64,000 nucleotides of DNA from Algoriphagus limi (GCF_024919275.1 NZ_JANWGH010000002.1:1-64000), one strand, 5' to 3'. Shown: positions 28,268 to 38,241, counted from the first letter of the stretch. Notes: a model not told the origin generated them from the sequence alone. Made by a program: numbers and translations.

Positions 28268-28720
28268 GGGAAGGCAGGTTCGGACGTCAAAGAAATCCTT
28301 GAGATTGTTTACTTTTTGGACTGCTTCTTCGTTCCTCCCTGCCTTATCGGCAGACAGGCTCGCAGTGACGAGCCTCCAAAAGCCTCTGTGCGTGTCTCCA
28401 CCCACAGATTTTTATTTAATACCTTCGGAACTGAGTCTTATTAAACCACTAATAATTTACAGTTTCACTTGCGCGGAGGGCTGACGCAACAGCGGGGTGT
28501 GCGAAAGCCTCGTGGGGGGAAGCTTTGCTGCGTCTTGGCTTTTTGGTTCTTTTTTGCCAAGAAAAAAGAACAGAGGATCATCTCAATATACTTCATCCCT
28601 ACGTATCTCCACGTTAGACTTTTTATTCACCAAAAGCACCCTCAAAAATCGACCACCACGCCAAACCCTATATTTTTCAGAATTTTCTTAAATTAAATTC
28701 CATCTAAAACCCACTAACCC
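28268..28720. repeat. Hairpin-rich intergenic region, no gene
   Basis: 453 bp containing several perfect inverted repeats. These are CTGCC/GGCAG at 28339-28353, AGGCTCG/CGAGCCT at 28356-28375 (loop CAGTGA), and GTTCTTTTTT/AAAAAAGAAC at 28546-28571 (loop GCCAAG). The piece around 28326-28370 (TTCGTTCCTCC ... GCAGTGACG) resembles a dispersed intergenic repeat known from many bacterial genomes. The last hairpin may act as an sbcC terminator. Short open frames here lack start context and family resemblance, so I do not call them. Confidence 0.55.
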
Positions 28721-29302
28721 ATGAAACCCTTTCTAACCCTAATTCTTATAAGCCTTAGCTTTTCAGCCTTTTGCCAACAAGCACCAAGCAAGGAAATCCA
28801 AATCAAATTGGCTCTTTTAGCCGCTCCGGAAGATCAGCGAGCTGAAGCTACCGTGTATGGCTATCAAAACGGAGAAATTGTTTTGCTTCGAAAAGGCAGT
28901 AATCAAACCATCTGCTTGGGTGATGACCCCAGTCGGGAAGGGCTAAGTGTATCCTGCTACCATAGCAGTGCTCAACCTTTTATGGAACGAGGTTGGGCCT
29001 TAAGAAAAGACGGGAAAAACGCCCAGGAAATTTTTAACACCCGGGAAGCGGAAGCCAAAGCAGGAAAACTCCAATTGCCTGACCAAGGAAGTGTATTGCA
29101 TGCCTTGGTGGCGGATGAAAATGATGTCAATTGGGCTACTGGGGAAGCACAGAATACCTATACACGCTCTGTAGTGTACATTCCTTGGGCCACTGCTGAA
29201 AGTACCGGATTGCCACTGAAACCAGCTGGACCTGGATTGCCTTGGATTATGGATCCAGGCACGCATCGGGCGCATATCATGATAAATCCTGCTAGAAATT
29301 AA
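28721..29302 (+). CDS. Secreted protein of unknown function
   Basis: A 193-residue protein with a clean signal peptide (MKPFLTLILISLSFSAFC, cleavage about residue 18). The mature chain begins with a helix IQIKLALLAAPEDQRAEATVYGY, then short strands (GEIVLLRKGSNQTICLGDD). It contains a conserved-looking pair of cysteines (TICLG, VSCYH) that could form a disulphide. The C-terminal part is rich in Pro, Gly and His (PAGPGLPWIMDPGTHRAHIMI). I do not recognise the family. It is followed 22 bp later by a lipoprotein gene, so the two probably form an operon. Confidence 0.7.
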   Translation: MKPFLTLILISLSFSAFCQQAPSKEIQIKLALLAAPEDQRAEATVYGYQNGEIVLLRKGSNQTICLGDDPSREGLSVSCYHSSAQPFMERGWALRKDGKNAQEIFNTREAEAKAGKLQLPDQGSVLHALVADENDVNWATGEAQNTYTRSVVYIPWATAESTGLPLKPAGPGLPWIMDPGTHRAHIMINPARN

Positions 29303-29324
29303 TCAACACAAACTTTTTATAATT

Positions 29325-30248
29325 ATGAATAAATTCCAGTATTTATCTATCCTTGGATCAGCCCTTCTTTTTTCCTGCTCCAATGAGAAAAAGGAAGAAA
29401 AAGAAGTCGAAAAAATTGATCCTGTAATCGAAGTAATAACGAATGCAATGGATTTCCAGATGGTGGATTCCATTTCTTCGGGTTGGAATACTTTCCGATA
29501 TGTAAATAAGTCGAATGAAGTTCACTTTTTTGTTTTAGAGAAACTCCCCGAAGGCATCAGACTTTCCAATTATGAAAATGAGTTAATCCCAGTATTTAAA
29601 GAAGGGTTTGACTTTATGAAATTGGGGAACATGGAAGAAGGGATGAAAGTCTTTGAAAAAATCCCTCAATGGTTTGGAGGAGTGGTTAATCACGGTGGAG
29701 TAGGTATACTTTCCGGCAACTCCACTGCCGAAACAACCCTCTTTTTGGAGCCTGGAGTTTATGCGATGGAATGTTATATCCGTATGCCCGATGGAACACC
29801 ACACGTTTTTATGGGTATGCTCAAAGAAGTAATTGTCAAAGATGAAGTTTCCGAATTAGCTGAACCAAAAGAAGATTATAGCGTCACAATTTCCAGCACA
29901 GAGGGAATTCAATTTTTAGACTCTATACCAGCTGGAATTGTTGAATTTGGTGTGGAATTTTTGGATCAGCAGCTATATGAACATTTTGCTGGACATGATG
30001 TCAATCTGGTAAAACTTCAAGAAGGAGCTGAATTGGATAGTTTGGTTGCTTGGATCAACCCATCGGATATGTTTGCATTATCCACTCCTGAACCAAAGGA
30101 ATTTATTTTCATGGGAGGAGCAGAAGATATGCCTGAAGGAAAAAAAGCGTATTTCAAAGCTGAACTAAGTGCAGGTAATTATGTCCTGATTTCGGAGGTT
30201 CCAGATGCCATGAATCGAAAAATGGTCCATCCGTTTACGGTTTATTAA
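29325..30248 (+). CDS. Lipoprotein with two cupredoxin-like repeats, function unknown
   Basis: A 307-residue lipoprotein: hydrophobic segment then Cys19 (LLFSCSNEKKEEKEVEK), with a charged linker. The chain appears duplicated. Repeat 1 (about 40-185) opens FQMVDSISSGWNTFRYVN and closes LEPGVYAMECYIRMPDGTPHVFMGM. Repeat 2 (about 195-307) opens IQFLDSIPAGIVEFGVEF and closes LSAGNYVLISEVPDAMNRKMVHPF. The Gly-x-Tyr strand near the end of each half recalls cupredoxin folds, but the canonical Cys-His-Met copper set is not evident. Probably cotranscribed with the secreted protein upstream. Confidence 0.7.
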   Translation: MNKFQYLSILGSALLFSCSNEKKEEKEVEKIDPVIEVITNAMDFQMVDSISSGWNTFRYVNKSNEVHFFVLEKLPEGIRLSNYENELIPVFKEGFDFMKLGNMEEGMKVFEKIPQWFGGVVNHGGVGILSGNSTAETTLFLEPGVYAMECYIRMPDGTPHVFMGMLKEVIVKDEVSELAEPKEDYSVTISSTEGIQFLDSIPAGIVEFGVEFLDQQLYEHFAGHDVNLVKLQEGAELDSLVAWINPSDMFALSTPEPKEFIFMGGAEDMPEGKKAYFKAELSAGNYVLISEVPDAMNRKMVHPFTVY

Positions 30249-30252
30249 AACC

Positions 30253-30377
30253 AAGAAGAGGCTTTCCTAGAATTAGTCTTTTGCCAGGCTGAGCGGAGTC
30301 GAAGCCTATACATGATTAATAAACTCAATTTCGACTTCACTCAATGTGACAAAGGCTAAATTGGACAGCCTCTTCTT
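30253..30377. terminator. Large inverted repeat between convergent genes; CTGAGCG-family repeat copy 2
   Basis: Outer arms AAGAAGAGGCT (30253-30263) and AGCCTCTTCTT (30367-30377) are perfectly complementary over 11 bp. Inside, about 30273-30304 pairs imperfectly with 30329-30360, and the left inner arm is the second copy of the repeat also at 9973-9994. On the minus strand the outer arm is not followed by a long U run. A bidirectional terminator for the lipoprotein gene and the ilv/leu operon is plausible but not certain. Confidence 0.5.
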
Positions 30378-30392
30378 CTATTCTAATTTTTC

Positions 30393-31460
30393 TTATCCCA
30401 AAATCTTGGCTGCTAGCCAATCACCCACTTCGGAGGTTTTGTAGGCTTTTCCGCCTTCAGCGATATCTTCGGTGACTACTCCTTCTGCTAAGGAAAGGTT
30501 CACTACATCACTTATTGCTTGAGCTTCTTCTTTCATATCGAATGCATACTCAAACATCATCGCAGCAGAAAGCACAGTAGCCAGCGGATTGGCGATGTCT
30601 TTCCCTGCTGCTTGCGGATAGGAACCGTGAATCGGTTCAAAAAGCTTGACTTTGGAACCCAAGGAAGCCGATGGCATCAAGCCCATAGAGCCAGAAATAA
30701 CGGAGGCTTCATCCGTCAAAATATCTCCAAATAGATTTTCGGTAATCAACACGTCATAAGCTTTCGGCCATTGAATCAGGCGCATAGCCACCGCATCTAC
30801 AAATTCGTATTCGACTTTCACATCCGGATACTCAGCTGCCAATTCCTGAACAGTTTCCCTCCACAAACGAGACGTTGCCATCACGTTGGCTTTGTCCACA
30901 CAGGTTAGCAATTTTCTTCGTTTTTGCGCCGCTTCGAAACCCATCCGAGCTAATCGAACGATCTCTTCTTTGCTATATACATTGGTATCAAAAGCTTTTG
31001 TTCCTTGCTCGTTTCGACCTCTAGGCTCACCGAAATACACGCCGCCTGTCAATTCACGGAAGAAAACAAAATCAACTCCATCCACACGCTCCAATTTCAA
31101 TGGAGACTTATGCACCAAGGAAGGAAAGGTAAATGTTGGTCGCACATTGGCAAAAAGGCCAAGCTTTTGACGCATTCTCAATAAGCCTTGTTCAGGTCGA
31201 ACTTTGGCTTTGGGATCGTTGTCATATTTTGGGTCACCAATCGCTCCGAAAAGTACCGCATCGGAGGCAGCGCAAATTTCATGGGTCGCGTCTGGATATG
31301 GGTCTCCTGTAGCATCGATAGCACAAGCACCTACAAGACCTTCCTTGAAAGTGATTTGATGACCAAATTTTTGTCCGACTGCTTTGACAACTTTTACTGC
31401 CTGAGCGATTACCTCAGGGCCGATGCCGTCACCCGGCAACAGCGCGATATTCATTTCCAT
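30393..31460 (-). CDS. leuB: 3-isopropylmalate dehydrogenase
   Basis: A 355-residue NAD-dependent beta-decarboxylating dehydrogenase, with [15 protein letters not shown] at the N terminus, the substrate arginines region [17 protein letters not shown], and [20 protein letters not shown]. It converts 3-isopropylmalate to 2-ketoisocaproate, and in a citramalate route could also act on 3-methylmalate to give 2-ketobutyrate. Last gene of the nine-gene ilv/leu operon. It overlaps the 3' end of the citramalate synthase-like gene by 32 nt (26 nt if the second Met is used), implying translational coupling. Confidence 0.96.
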   Translation of the reverse strand: MEMNIALLPGDGIGPEVIAQAVKVVKAVGQKFGHQITFKEGLVGACAIDATGDPYPDATHEICAASDAVLFGAIGDPKYDNDPKAKVRPEQGLLRMRQKLGLFANVRPTFTFPSLVHKSPLKLERVDGVDFVFFRELTGGVYFGEPRGRNEQGTKAFDTNVYSKEEIVRLARMGFEAAQKRRKLLTCVDKANVMATSRLWRETVQELAAEYPDVKVEYEFVDAVAMRLIQWPKAYDVLITENLFGDILTDEASVISGSMGLMPSASLGSKVKLFEPIHGSYPQAAGKDIANPLATVLSAAMMFEYAFDMKEEAQAISDVVNLSLAEGVVTEDIAEGGKAYKTSEVGDWLAAKILG

Positions 31461-33015
31461 AATAGGTAGATTCTTCTTTTTCTGGTTGGTAAGTCATGTT
31501 TTCGATGATGTTGAGCATTTTTTCAGTAGCCATCATCGCTGCTACTGTCTGATCTGGATCAAGACCTTTGGTTTTGAATATTTTTCCATAATCCCAAGTA
31601 ATAACCGTTTCCACAAAAGCATCAGTTTTTCCACCTGGAGGAATGGAAACATGATAATCTGTCAATTTAGGAAGCTCTTTCCCTAAAGACTTATAGATCT
31701 TTTTCAAAGCCCGCATAAAGGAGTCATATTGACCGTCTCCAGTGGCACTTTCATCATACGATTTTCCATGGATTTTCATCCGAAGTTGAACCGTGGGTTT
31801 GAGTCCCTTGGAATGGGTCATATGATAGCCTTCAATGCTGATATGCTTGGAGATCACATTATTCTGGAGGACATCGGAAATAATGTATGGAAGATCCTCG
31901 GTCGTCACCCGTTCCTTTTTATCTCCCAGTTCAATGATTCGTTGGGTAACCTTTGCGAGTTCTTCTTTCTCCAAAGAAATCCCCAACTCTTCCAAATTCT
32001 TAAGGATATTGGCTTTTCCGGAAGTTTTCCCCAAGGCATATTTTCGCTGTCTACCGAATCGCTCCGGCATCAAATCATTGAAATAGAGATTCTTTTTATT
32101 ATCCCCATCCGCATGGATTCCAGCCGTTTGAGTGAAGACATTTTCTCCCACGACAGGCTTATTAGCAGGGATGTGCTGTCCGGAGAACTGCTCCACTAAT
32201 TTGGAAACCCGGAAAATTTTCTGCTCCTGTATTCCGATTTCAAAATCTGTGAAATCTTCAATTACAGCAACCACGGATTCTAAGGGCGCATTTCCAGCCC
32301 GTTCACCCAAGCCATTAATGGTCGTGTGAATACCAGCTGCTCCATAAAGGATCGCCTCCATGACATTGGCCACGGAAAGATCATAATCATTGTGCGCATG
32401 GAAATCAAAATGAAGTTCGGGAAACAGCTTGGTGATCTCCTGGAAATAGCTTTTTACCTCTTCAGGCGCAAGCAATCCCAAAGTATCCGGCAACATCACT
32501 CGCTTGACAGCTTGACCTTGAAGAAACTCGATCAAGGAAAGAGTGTATTCCTTAGAATTCCGCATTCCGTTGGACCAGTCTTCTAAATAGACATTTACAG
32601 CAATCCCTTTTTCCTGAGCGTATGCAATGCTTTCCCGAATATCTTCGAAGTGCTGTTCAGGTGTTTTTTTGAGTTGGTGAATCAAATGATTCAAAGAACC
32701 TTTCGTCAGCAGGTTCATCACCTTAGCGCCAGATTCTACGATCCAATTAACTGAAGCCGGAGTATCTACAAACCCCAAAACTTCTACTCGATCCAAGTAT
32801 CCTTTTTGGGAAGCCCATTGAGTAATTTTCTGCACACCCTCCAGTTCCCCTTCGGAAACACGTGCCGAAGCGACCTCGATCCGATCTACTTTGAGCTCCT
32901 CCAAGAGCAACTTGGCAATCTGAAGTTTCTCAGAAGGCAAAAAGGAAACACCTGAGGTCTGTTCACCATCCCTCAGTGTAGTATCCATTATTTCAATTCT
33001 CTTCTTTGCCTCCAT
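31429..33015 (-). CDS. cimA: Alpha-isopropylmalate synthase-like enzyme, probable (R)-citramalate synthase
   Basis: A 528-residue enzyme of the LeuA/CimA family with the DRE-TIM core [29 protein letters not shown] (metal-binding HxH) and [13 protein letters not shown], plus a C-terminal regulatory domain (about 395-505, ending [16 protein letters not shown]). It is clearly distinct from the LeuA three genes upstream. Segments such as [21 protein letters not shown] and [10 protein letters not shown] match, from memory, the Leptospira-type citramalate synthase, which condenses pyruvate with acetyl-CoA to start threonine-independent isoleucine synthesis. Placement beside leuCD and leuB fits that. 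The assignment over a second isopropylmalate synthase is inference. Confidence 0.8.
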   Translation of the reverse strand: MEAKKRIEIMDTTLRDGEQTSGVSFLPSEKLQIAKLLLEELKVDRIEVASARVSEGELEGVQKITQWASQKGYLDRVEVLGFVDTPASVNWIVESGAKVMNLLTKGSLNHLIHQLKKTPEQHFEDIRESIAYAQEKGIAVNVYLEDWSNGMRNSKEYTLSLIEFLQGQAVKRVMLPDTLGLLAPEEVKSYFQEITKLFPELHFDFHAHNDYDLSVANVMEAILYGAAGIHTTINGLGERAGNAPLESVVAVIEDFTDFEIGIQEQKIFRVSKLVEQFSGQHIPANKPVVGENVFTQTAGIHADGDNKKNLYFNDLMPERFGRQRKYALGKTSGKANILKNLEELGISLEKEELAKVTQRIIELGDKKERVTTEDLPYIISDVLQNNVISKHISIEGYHMTHSKGLKPTVQLRMKIHGKSYDESATGDGQYDSFMRALKKIYKSLGKELPKLTDYHVSIPPGGKTDAFVETVITWDYGKIFKTKGLDPDQTVAAMMATEKMLNIIENMTYQPEKEESTYYGNEYRAVAG

Positions 33016-33025
33016 GGTATTTGGA

Positions 33026-33616
33026 TTATCTAGATGCAGCGAAAGCTTCGATTTCGTCAGACATATTCAACAAATAGTCGATGTCGTCGAAGCCATTCTG
33101 CATATTACTCTTCTTGTACTCGTTGATGTCGAAAGTTTCAAACTCGCCGGTGGATAGCAAAGTGATTTTTTGTTCCGGGAGATTTACCTCGATCTCGGTT
33201 TTTGGATCTGCTTCAATCGCAGCAAAGAGTTTATCAGCAAATTCAGGAGAAACCGTCACCGGCAGCACACCAATATTCAGGCAATTATTTTTGAAAATAT
33301 CTGCGAAGAAACTCGATACCACACAACGGAAGCCATAGTCATACAATGCCCAAACTGCATGTTCACGGCTAGATCCTGAACCGAAGTTTTTACCGGCAAC
33401 CAGGATTTTCCCGCTATAAGTTGGGTCATTGAGAACAAAATCCTTCTTGGGATTGCCCTCCACATCGTATCTCCAGTCTCGGAAAAGGTTATCTCCGAAT
33501 CCTGTACGTTCCGTTGCTTTTAAGAAACGCGCCGGAATAATTTGATCAGTATCTACGTTTTCGGTCGGTAATGGAACCGCCGTATCTCGAAGAACAGTGA
33601 ATTTATCGTAAGCCAT
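33026..33616 (-). CDS. leuD: 3-isopropylmalate dehydratase small subunit
   Basis: A 196-residue aconitase-swivel subunit with PTENVDTDQIIPARFLK, GKNFGSGSSREHAVWAL and FADIFKNNCLNIGVLPV, all family signatures. With LeuC it isomerises 2- to 3-isopropylmalate through dimethylcitraconate, and would serve citramalate as well. It follows leuC after a 115-bp gap, the only large gap inside the operon, which contains a hairpin at 33642-33723. The next gene starts 10 bp later. Confidence 0.96.
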   Translation of the reverse strand: MAYDKFTVLRDTAVPLPTENVDTDQIIPARFLKATERTGFGDNLFRDWRYDVEGNPKKDFVLNDPTYSGKILVAGKNFGSGSSREHAVWALYDYGFRCVVSSFFADIFKNNCLNIGVLPVTVSPEFADKLFAAIEADPKTEIEVNLPEQKITLLSTGEFETFDINEYKKSNMQNGFDDIDYLLNMSDEIEAFAASR

Positions 33617-33641
33617 TTTATTATCTGTTGATTAGTTATTT

Positions 33642-33723
33642 GTTATTAGTTATTGGTGGGTAAGCAGTTCTTTTGAAATAATGAATCCAAACACTAGAAA
33701 CGATTAACCAATAACTTAATAAC
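33642..33723. repeat. Intra-operon inverted repeat between leuC and leuD
   Basis: GTTATTAGTTATTGGT (33642-33657) pairs with 33707-33723, complementary over 16 bp except for one extra base. The enclosed loop is about 49 nt. It occupies most of the 115-bp leuC-leuD gap. As mRNA it could stabilise or process the transcript. It has no U tract. Its TTATTGG/CCAATAA motif recalls the other A/T-rich intergenic hairpin at 2926-2981. Confidence 0.5.
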
Positions 33724-33731
33724 TAGAAAAC

Positions 33732-35138
33732 TCAATTTTCAAAAACCTCCCTCGGGTCTGTGATTCGACCAGTGACGGCGACAGCTGCTACCGTCAAAGG
33801 AGAAGCTAACATAGTGCGTGCACCAGGACCTTGTCGCCCTTCGAAGTTTCGATTGGAAGTTGAAACCGCATATTTCCCCGCAGGAATCTTATCATCGTTC
33901 ATGGCCAAACAAGCTGAACAACCCGGCTGACGCAATTCAAATCCGGCTTCTTCTAGGATTTTAACTAGTCCTTCTTCATGAGCCATTTTTTCAACTTCCC
34001 GTGAACCCGGTACAATCCAAGCAGTGATGTTTTCAGCTTTTTTCTTTCCTTTCACAAATTCTGCAACAGCCCGAATATCTTCAATACGGCCATTCGTACA
34101 AGAACCCACAAATACATAATCCACCTGCTTCCCTTTTACTGGCTCACCTGGTTCAAATCCCATATAATCCAATGATTTCAAGAAAGAAGCTTTGTTACTT
34201 CCTTCCAGTCCTTCTGCAGTAGGAATCCGATCTTTGACCTTTATTCCCATCCCAGGGTTGGTGCCATAAGTAATCATAGGCTCAATATCAGCAGCGTCGA
34301 AATGATACTCCTTATCGAAAACCGCTCCCTCATCAGTTTTGAGTGATTTCCAGAAGGCAACTGCTTTTTCCCAGTCCTCACCCTTTGGAGCATATTGACG
34401 CCACTTCAGATAATTGAAAGTTGTTTCATCAGGAGCAATCAATCCACCCCGTGCACCCATCTCAATGGACATATTACAGATAGTCATTCTGGCTTCCATA
34501 GATAGGCTTTGGATAGCCGAACCTGCATATTCCACAAAATATCCTGTAGCACCTGCTGCAGATATTTTTGAGATGATATACAAGATGATGTCTTTAGAAG
34601 TCACACCTTTTCCAAGCTCTCCCTCTACGGAAATCCGCATTTTCTTAGGCTTGGATTGCATAATACACTGAGTGGCCAAAACCATCTCTACTTCAGAAGT
34701 ACCGATCCCAAAGGCAATTGCACCGAAAGCACCGTGTGTAGAAGTATGGGAATCGCCACAAACGATGGTCATTCCCGGTTGAGTCACACCTAATTCAGGA
34801 CCGATTACATGGACGATTCCATGATGAGCTGTACCCAAATCGTGAAGTTCAATACCATATTTCTTGCAGTTTTCCCGAAGCTTTTCAACCTGCATCCGGG
34901 AAAGTTTATCCTTAATGGTTTGGTCCTGATCGACGGTAGGAACGTTATGATCCGGTGTTGCAATGGTGCGGTGCGGATATTTTACCCCAATGCCTCTTTT
35001 CTCCAAGTTGAGGAAAGCTACAGGGGAAGTTACTTCATGGATAAAATGCTTATCGATGAAAAACACATCTGGCCCTGCAGGTACGTGACGCACCACATGG
35101 GAATCCCAGATTTTATCAAATAGTGTTGTTTTTTCCAT
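33732..35138 (-). CDS. leuC: 3-isopropylmalate dehydratase large subunit
   Basis: A 468-residue aconitase-family enzyme. The 4Fe-4S cysteines lie in [13 protein letters not shown] and [11 protein letters not shown]; substrate motifs include [25 protein letters not shown] and [21 protein letters not shown]. It pairs with LeuD. Length is the normal 465-470 of the bacterial LeuC type I. It begins 2 bp after the leuA stop, so it is tightly coupled to leuA. Confidence 0.97.
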   Translation of the reverse strand: MEKTTLFDKIWDSHVVRHVPAGPDVFFIDKHFIHEVTSPVAFLNLEKRGIGVKYPHRTIATPDHNVPTVDQDQTIKDKLSRMQVEKLRENCKKYGIELHDLGTAHHGIVHVIGPELGVTQPGMTIVCGDSHTSTHGAFGAIAFGIGTSEVEMVLATQCIMQSKPKKMRISVEGELGKGVTSKDIILYIISKISAAGATGYFVEYAGSAIQSLSMEARMTICNMSIEMGARGGLIAPDETTFNYLKWRQYAPKGEDWEKAVAFWKSLKTDEGAVFDKEYHFDAADIEPMITYGTNPGMGIKVKDRIPTAEGLEGSNKASFLKSLDYMGFEPGEPVKGKQVDYVFVGSCTNGRIEDIRAVAEFVKGKKKAENITAWIVPGSREVEKMAHEEGLVKILEEAGFELRQPGCSACLAMNDDKIPAGKYAVSTSNRNFEGRQGPGARTMLASPLTVAAVAVTGRITDPREVFEN

Positions 35139-35140
35139 AA

Positions 35141-36649
35141 TTAGGCAGTCGCGTATTCTTTGACTGGTATTTTGTTCAATGCATCCACAAAAGCTTGTGC
35201 AGATGCCAATACGATATCTTCATTGGAGGCAAAGCCGTGATAAGGTTTATCAGATTTGATGACCCGCATGTGGACTTTTGCCACGTCGTTAGAGCCATGG
35301 GACATAGCCTGAATCAGGAATTCTTCCAAATCCACTTGTGGTTGTACCATCTTTTCAATAGCAGTTAAAACCGCATCTACAGGCCCTACTCCAGAAGCGG
35401 AAGCCTCATGGCTTGTATCACCAATTTTCAACTTGACATGGGCCTTCACTTCTCCGTTTGAGGAGTAATTCACTTCCTTCAATTCGATGAAGTTGGACTC
35501 ATCCAAGTATTTCCCAACAAGTGAAAGCAGGTCTTTTCGACCTATATCCCGCTTGGAATCAGCAAGCTCCAAGAAGGCCTCGTAAACTTTTCGAAGTTCC
35601 TCTCCTTCTAACTCTACACCCAAGGCATCCAAATGATGCTTCAAGGCCGCTCTTCCTGAACGAGCTGTCAAAACAATGGAAGACTCTTCTACCCCAACCT
35701 CCTTCGGGTCGATGATTTCATAATTTTCCCGATGCTTTAACACGCCGTCCTGATGAATACCGGAGGAATGTGCAAATGCATTTCTACCTACGATCGCCTT
35801 GTTAGGCTGAACCGGCATATTCATCAATTTGGAAACTAAGCGGCTGGTTTGATAGATTTTCTGAGTGACTATATCCGTGTGAACCGGAATAGCTTGATGA
35901 CATTTAATCGCCATCACTACTTCTTCCATGGACGTATTTCCAGCTCGTTCTCCAATTCCGTTAATGGTTACCTCCACTTGTCGGGCTCCATTTTGAACCC
36001 CTGCAACAGTATTGGCAGTTGCCATGCCGAGGTCATTGTGACAATGAGTGGAAATGATAGCCTTATCGATATTTGGCACACGGTTTTTGAGATCGGCAAT
36101 GATTCCCCCATACTGCTCCGGAAGACAATAACCGGTTGTATCAGGAATATTTACTACCGTCGCTCCGGCTTTGATAACCTCCTCAATGATTTTACATAGA
36201 AAATCCGGCTCAGAACGACCCGCATCTTCAGCGTAAAACTCCACATCCTCCACAAACTGCTTCGCAAATTTGACCGCAGCTACCCCTCTTCGGATAATTT
36301 CATCAGGAGTAGACCGAAGTTTGTATTGGATATGATAAGGAGAAACACCGATTCCGGTATGAATCCGGCCTTTCTTGGCGTATTTCAAGGCCTGAGCCGC
36401 TACCTCGATATCCTTTTCCACCGCGCGGGAAAGCGCACAAATGATCGGGTTGGAAACTGCCTTTGAAATCTCTACTACTGAATTGAAATCACCCGGGCTG
36501 GAAATCGGAAATCCAGCTTCAATGATATCAACACCCAAATCTTCCAGGGCTCTCGCCACCACAATTTTTTCCTGGGTATTCAACTGGCATCCAGGAACTT
36601 GTTCTCCATCTCTGAGGGTGGTATCAAATATCCACAGCTTGTCACTCAT
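35141..36649 (-). CDS. leuA: 2-isopropylmalate synthase
   Basis: A 502-residue LeuA with the TIM barrel ([58 protein letters not shown]) and the C-terminal leucine-sensing regulatory domain (about 370-502). It condenses 2-ketoisovalerate with acetyl-CoA, the committed step of leucine synthesis, and is expected to be feedback inhibited by leucine. It lies 12 bp after ilvC and 2 bp before leuC. The presence of both this gene and the citramalate synthase-like gene argues that the two have different substrates. Confidence 0.96.
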   Translation of the reverse strand: MSDKLWIFDTTLRDGEQVPGCQLNTQEKIVVARALEDLGVDIIEAGFPISSPGDFNSVVEISKAVSNPIICALSRAVEKDIEVAAQALKYAKKGRIHTGIGVSPYHIQYKLRSTPDEIIRRGVAAVKFAKQFVEDVEFYAEDAGRSEPDFLCKIIEEVIKAGATVVNIPDTTGYCLPEQYGGIIADLKNRVPNIDKAIISTHCHNDLGMATANTVAGVQNGARQVEVTINGIGERAGNTSMEEVVMAIKCHQAIPVHTDIVTQKIYQTSRLVSKLMNMPVQPNKAIVGRNAFAHSSGIHQDGVLKHRENYEIIDPKEVGVEESSIVLTARSGRAALKHHLDALGVELEGEELRKVYEAFLELADSKRDIGRKDLLSLVGKYLDESNFIELKEVNYSSNGEVKAHVKLKIGDTSHEASASGVGPVDAVLTAIEKMVQPQVDLEEFLIQAMSHGSNDVAKVHMRVIKSDKPYHGFASNEDIVLASAQAFVDALNKIPVKEYATA

Positions 36650-36661
36650 AATAAATTGGGT

Positions 36662-37705
36662 TTAATTGTTTTCTGGCCGCAACTGTCTGACGACAGCTCC
36701 TGCTTGCCACATTTCTGATTCTCTTAATTCTTTCAATTCCTCCTCCAACTTCTCTCTGTAGTCAGGCTTGGAGTTAGAGTCAATTGATTTTTGCGCTTCT
36801 TTTCCTGTTTTAACGGATTCATACAATGCTTCGAAAACCGGCTTGGTTGCATCCCGGAATGGCTTCCACCAATCCAAGGCTCCACGCTGAGCAGTAGTAG
36901 AACAGTTGGCATACATCCAATCCATTCCATTTTCTGCCACCAAAGGCATCAAAGACTGAGTCAATTCTTCAACAGTTTCATTGAAAGCTTCGGAAGGAGT
37001 ATGGCCATTTTCACGCAATACTTCATACTGAGCAGCGAAAATTCCCTGAATTGCACCCATCAAGGTTCCACGCTCTCCAGTCAAATCGGAGGTTACTTCC
37101 CGGTAAAAATCTGTTTCAAAAAGGTATCCAGAACCGACACCTATACCCAAAGCAATCACCCGGTCTTTAGCTTTACCTGTAGCATCCTGATAGATCGCAT
37201 AGGATGAATTCAAGCCTCTTCCTTCAACAAACATTCTTCTTAAAGAAGTACCAGAACCTTTTGGCGCTACCAAAATCACGTCTACATCTGCAGGCGGGAT
37301 GATTCCGGTTTTATCCTTATAGGTTACTCCAAAACCATGGGAGAAATACAATGCTTTTCCAGGAGTCAGATGCTTTTTCACAGTTGGCCACAAAGCAATC
37401 TGACCTGCATCTGATAATAAAAATTGAATGATAGTTCCTCGCTCACAAGCCTCTTCAATATCGAAAAGCGTCTCACCTGGTACCCATCCGTCAGCAACAG
37501 CTTTGTCCCAAGTTTTGGAATTCTTTCGCTGACCTACAATTACATGGAAGCCATTGTCTTTCAGGTTTAAAGCCTGACCGGGTCCTTGAACCCCATAGCC
37601 AATTACTGCAATCACTTCATCCTTGAGAACCTCTCTGGCTTTTTCCAAAGGAAACTCTTCCCGAGTGACTACATTTTCTTCCACATTGCCAAATTTTAAC
37701 TTCAT
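36662..37705 (-). CDS. ilvC: Ketol-acid reductoisomerase
   Basis: A 347-residue class I KARI. The Rossmann motif is VIGYGVQGPGQALNL, followed by the NADPH-type loop GQRKNSKTW, whose Arg, Lys and Ser favour NADPH over NADH. The Mg2+ ligands lie in SDLTGERGTLMGAI and the knotted C-terminal domain follows. It converts acetolactate or acetohydroxybutyrate to the dihydroxy acids used by IlvD. The length is typical of the short form. The gap to ilvN is 35 bp. Confidence 0.96.
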   Translation of the reverse strand: MKLKFGNVEENVVTREEFPLEKAREVLKDEVIAVIGYGVQGPGQALNLKDNGFHVIVGQRKNSKTWDKAVADGWVPGETLFDIEEACERGTIIQFLLSDAGQIALWPTVKKHLTPGKALYFSHGFGVTYKDKTGIIPPADVDVILVAPKGSGTSLRRMFVEGRGLNSSYAIYQDATGKAKDRVIALGIGVGSGYLFETDFYREVTSDLTGERGTLMGAIQGIFAAQYEVLRENGHTPSEAFNETVEELTQSLMPLVAENGMDWMYANCSTTAQRGALDWWKPFRDATKPVFEALYESVKTGKEAQKSIDSNSKPDYREKLEEELKELRESEMWQAGAVVRQLRPENN

Positions 37706-37740
37706 AGCTTTATTGGTTTAATAGATTGATTTTCAATAGT

Positions 37741-38241
37741 TTATTTAATATAATCATCAATAGTCACCATTCGCTTGGCGACAGCGACTCTTCCTGATCT
37801 AGCAAATTCCAAAAGCCCATAGCCTTTCAAAATTTCCAATAACTCCTGTGTCTGCTCCTTGTGTCCTGAAAGTTCAAGCACCACAAACTGAGGTTCCGCA
37901 GCAATGATTTTTGCATTATGCTGTCGAATGATTTTCTCCAATCCCCCATCCAATCGGGTTACCGGAATTTTATATAAAGCGATCTCCTGATATACCACGC
38001 CTTCATCTTCATGATAGAAAGCCTTGATCACGTCGATGACCTTTTCGATCTGATTGACCAATTGAATGACCATGTCCTCGGAAGTCGTCACTTCAATGGT
38101 AATCCGATGAATGCCATCCACTCGACTCTCGGAGGCGGTCAAAGCATCGATATTGATTCCTCTTCGAGTGAAGATGATCGTGATTCTGTTGAGAATTCCG
38201 ATAAAATTCTCGGTAATGACAAAAATCGTATAGCGCTTCAT
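37741..38241 (-). CDS. ilvN: Acetolactate synthase small (regulatory) subunit
   Basis: A 166-residue regulatory subunit. The N-terminal ACT domain reads YTIFVITENFIGILNRITIIFTRRGINIDALTASES, the valine-binding motif region of IlvN/IlvH, followed by the ALS_ss_C domain. It confers valine feedback inhibition on IlvB and stimulates its activity. It begins 8 bp after the ilvB stop. Confidence 0.95.
   Translation of the reverse strand: MKRYTIFVITENFIGILNRITIIFTRRGINIDALTASESRVDGIHRITIEVTTSEDMVIQLVNQIEKVIDVIKAFYHEDEGVVYQEIALYKIPVTRLDGGLEKIIRQHNAKIIAAEPQFVVLELSGHKEQTQELLEILKGYGLLEFARSGRVAVAKRMVTIDDYIK

Noticed and set aside
28299-28696. Three short open frames (about 60-75 codons) downstream of sbcC
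   Set aside because: They lie across hairpin repeats, overlap each other in different frames, and lack plausible promoters or recognisable products.
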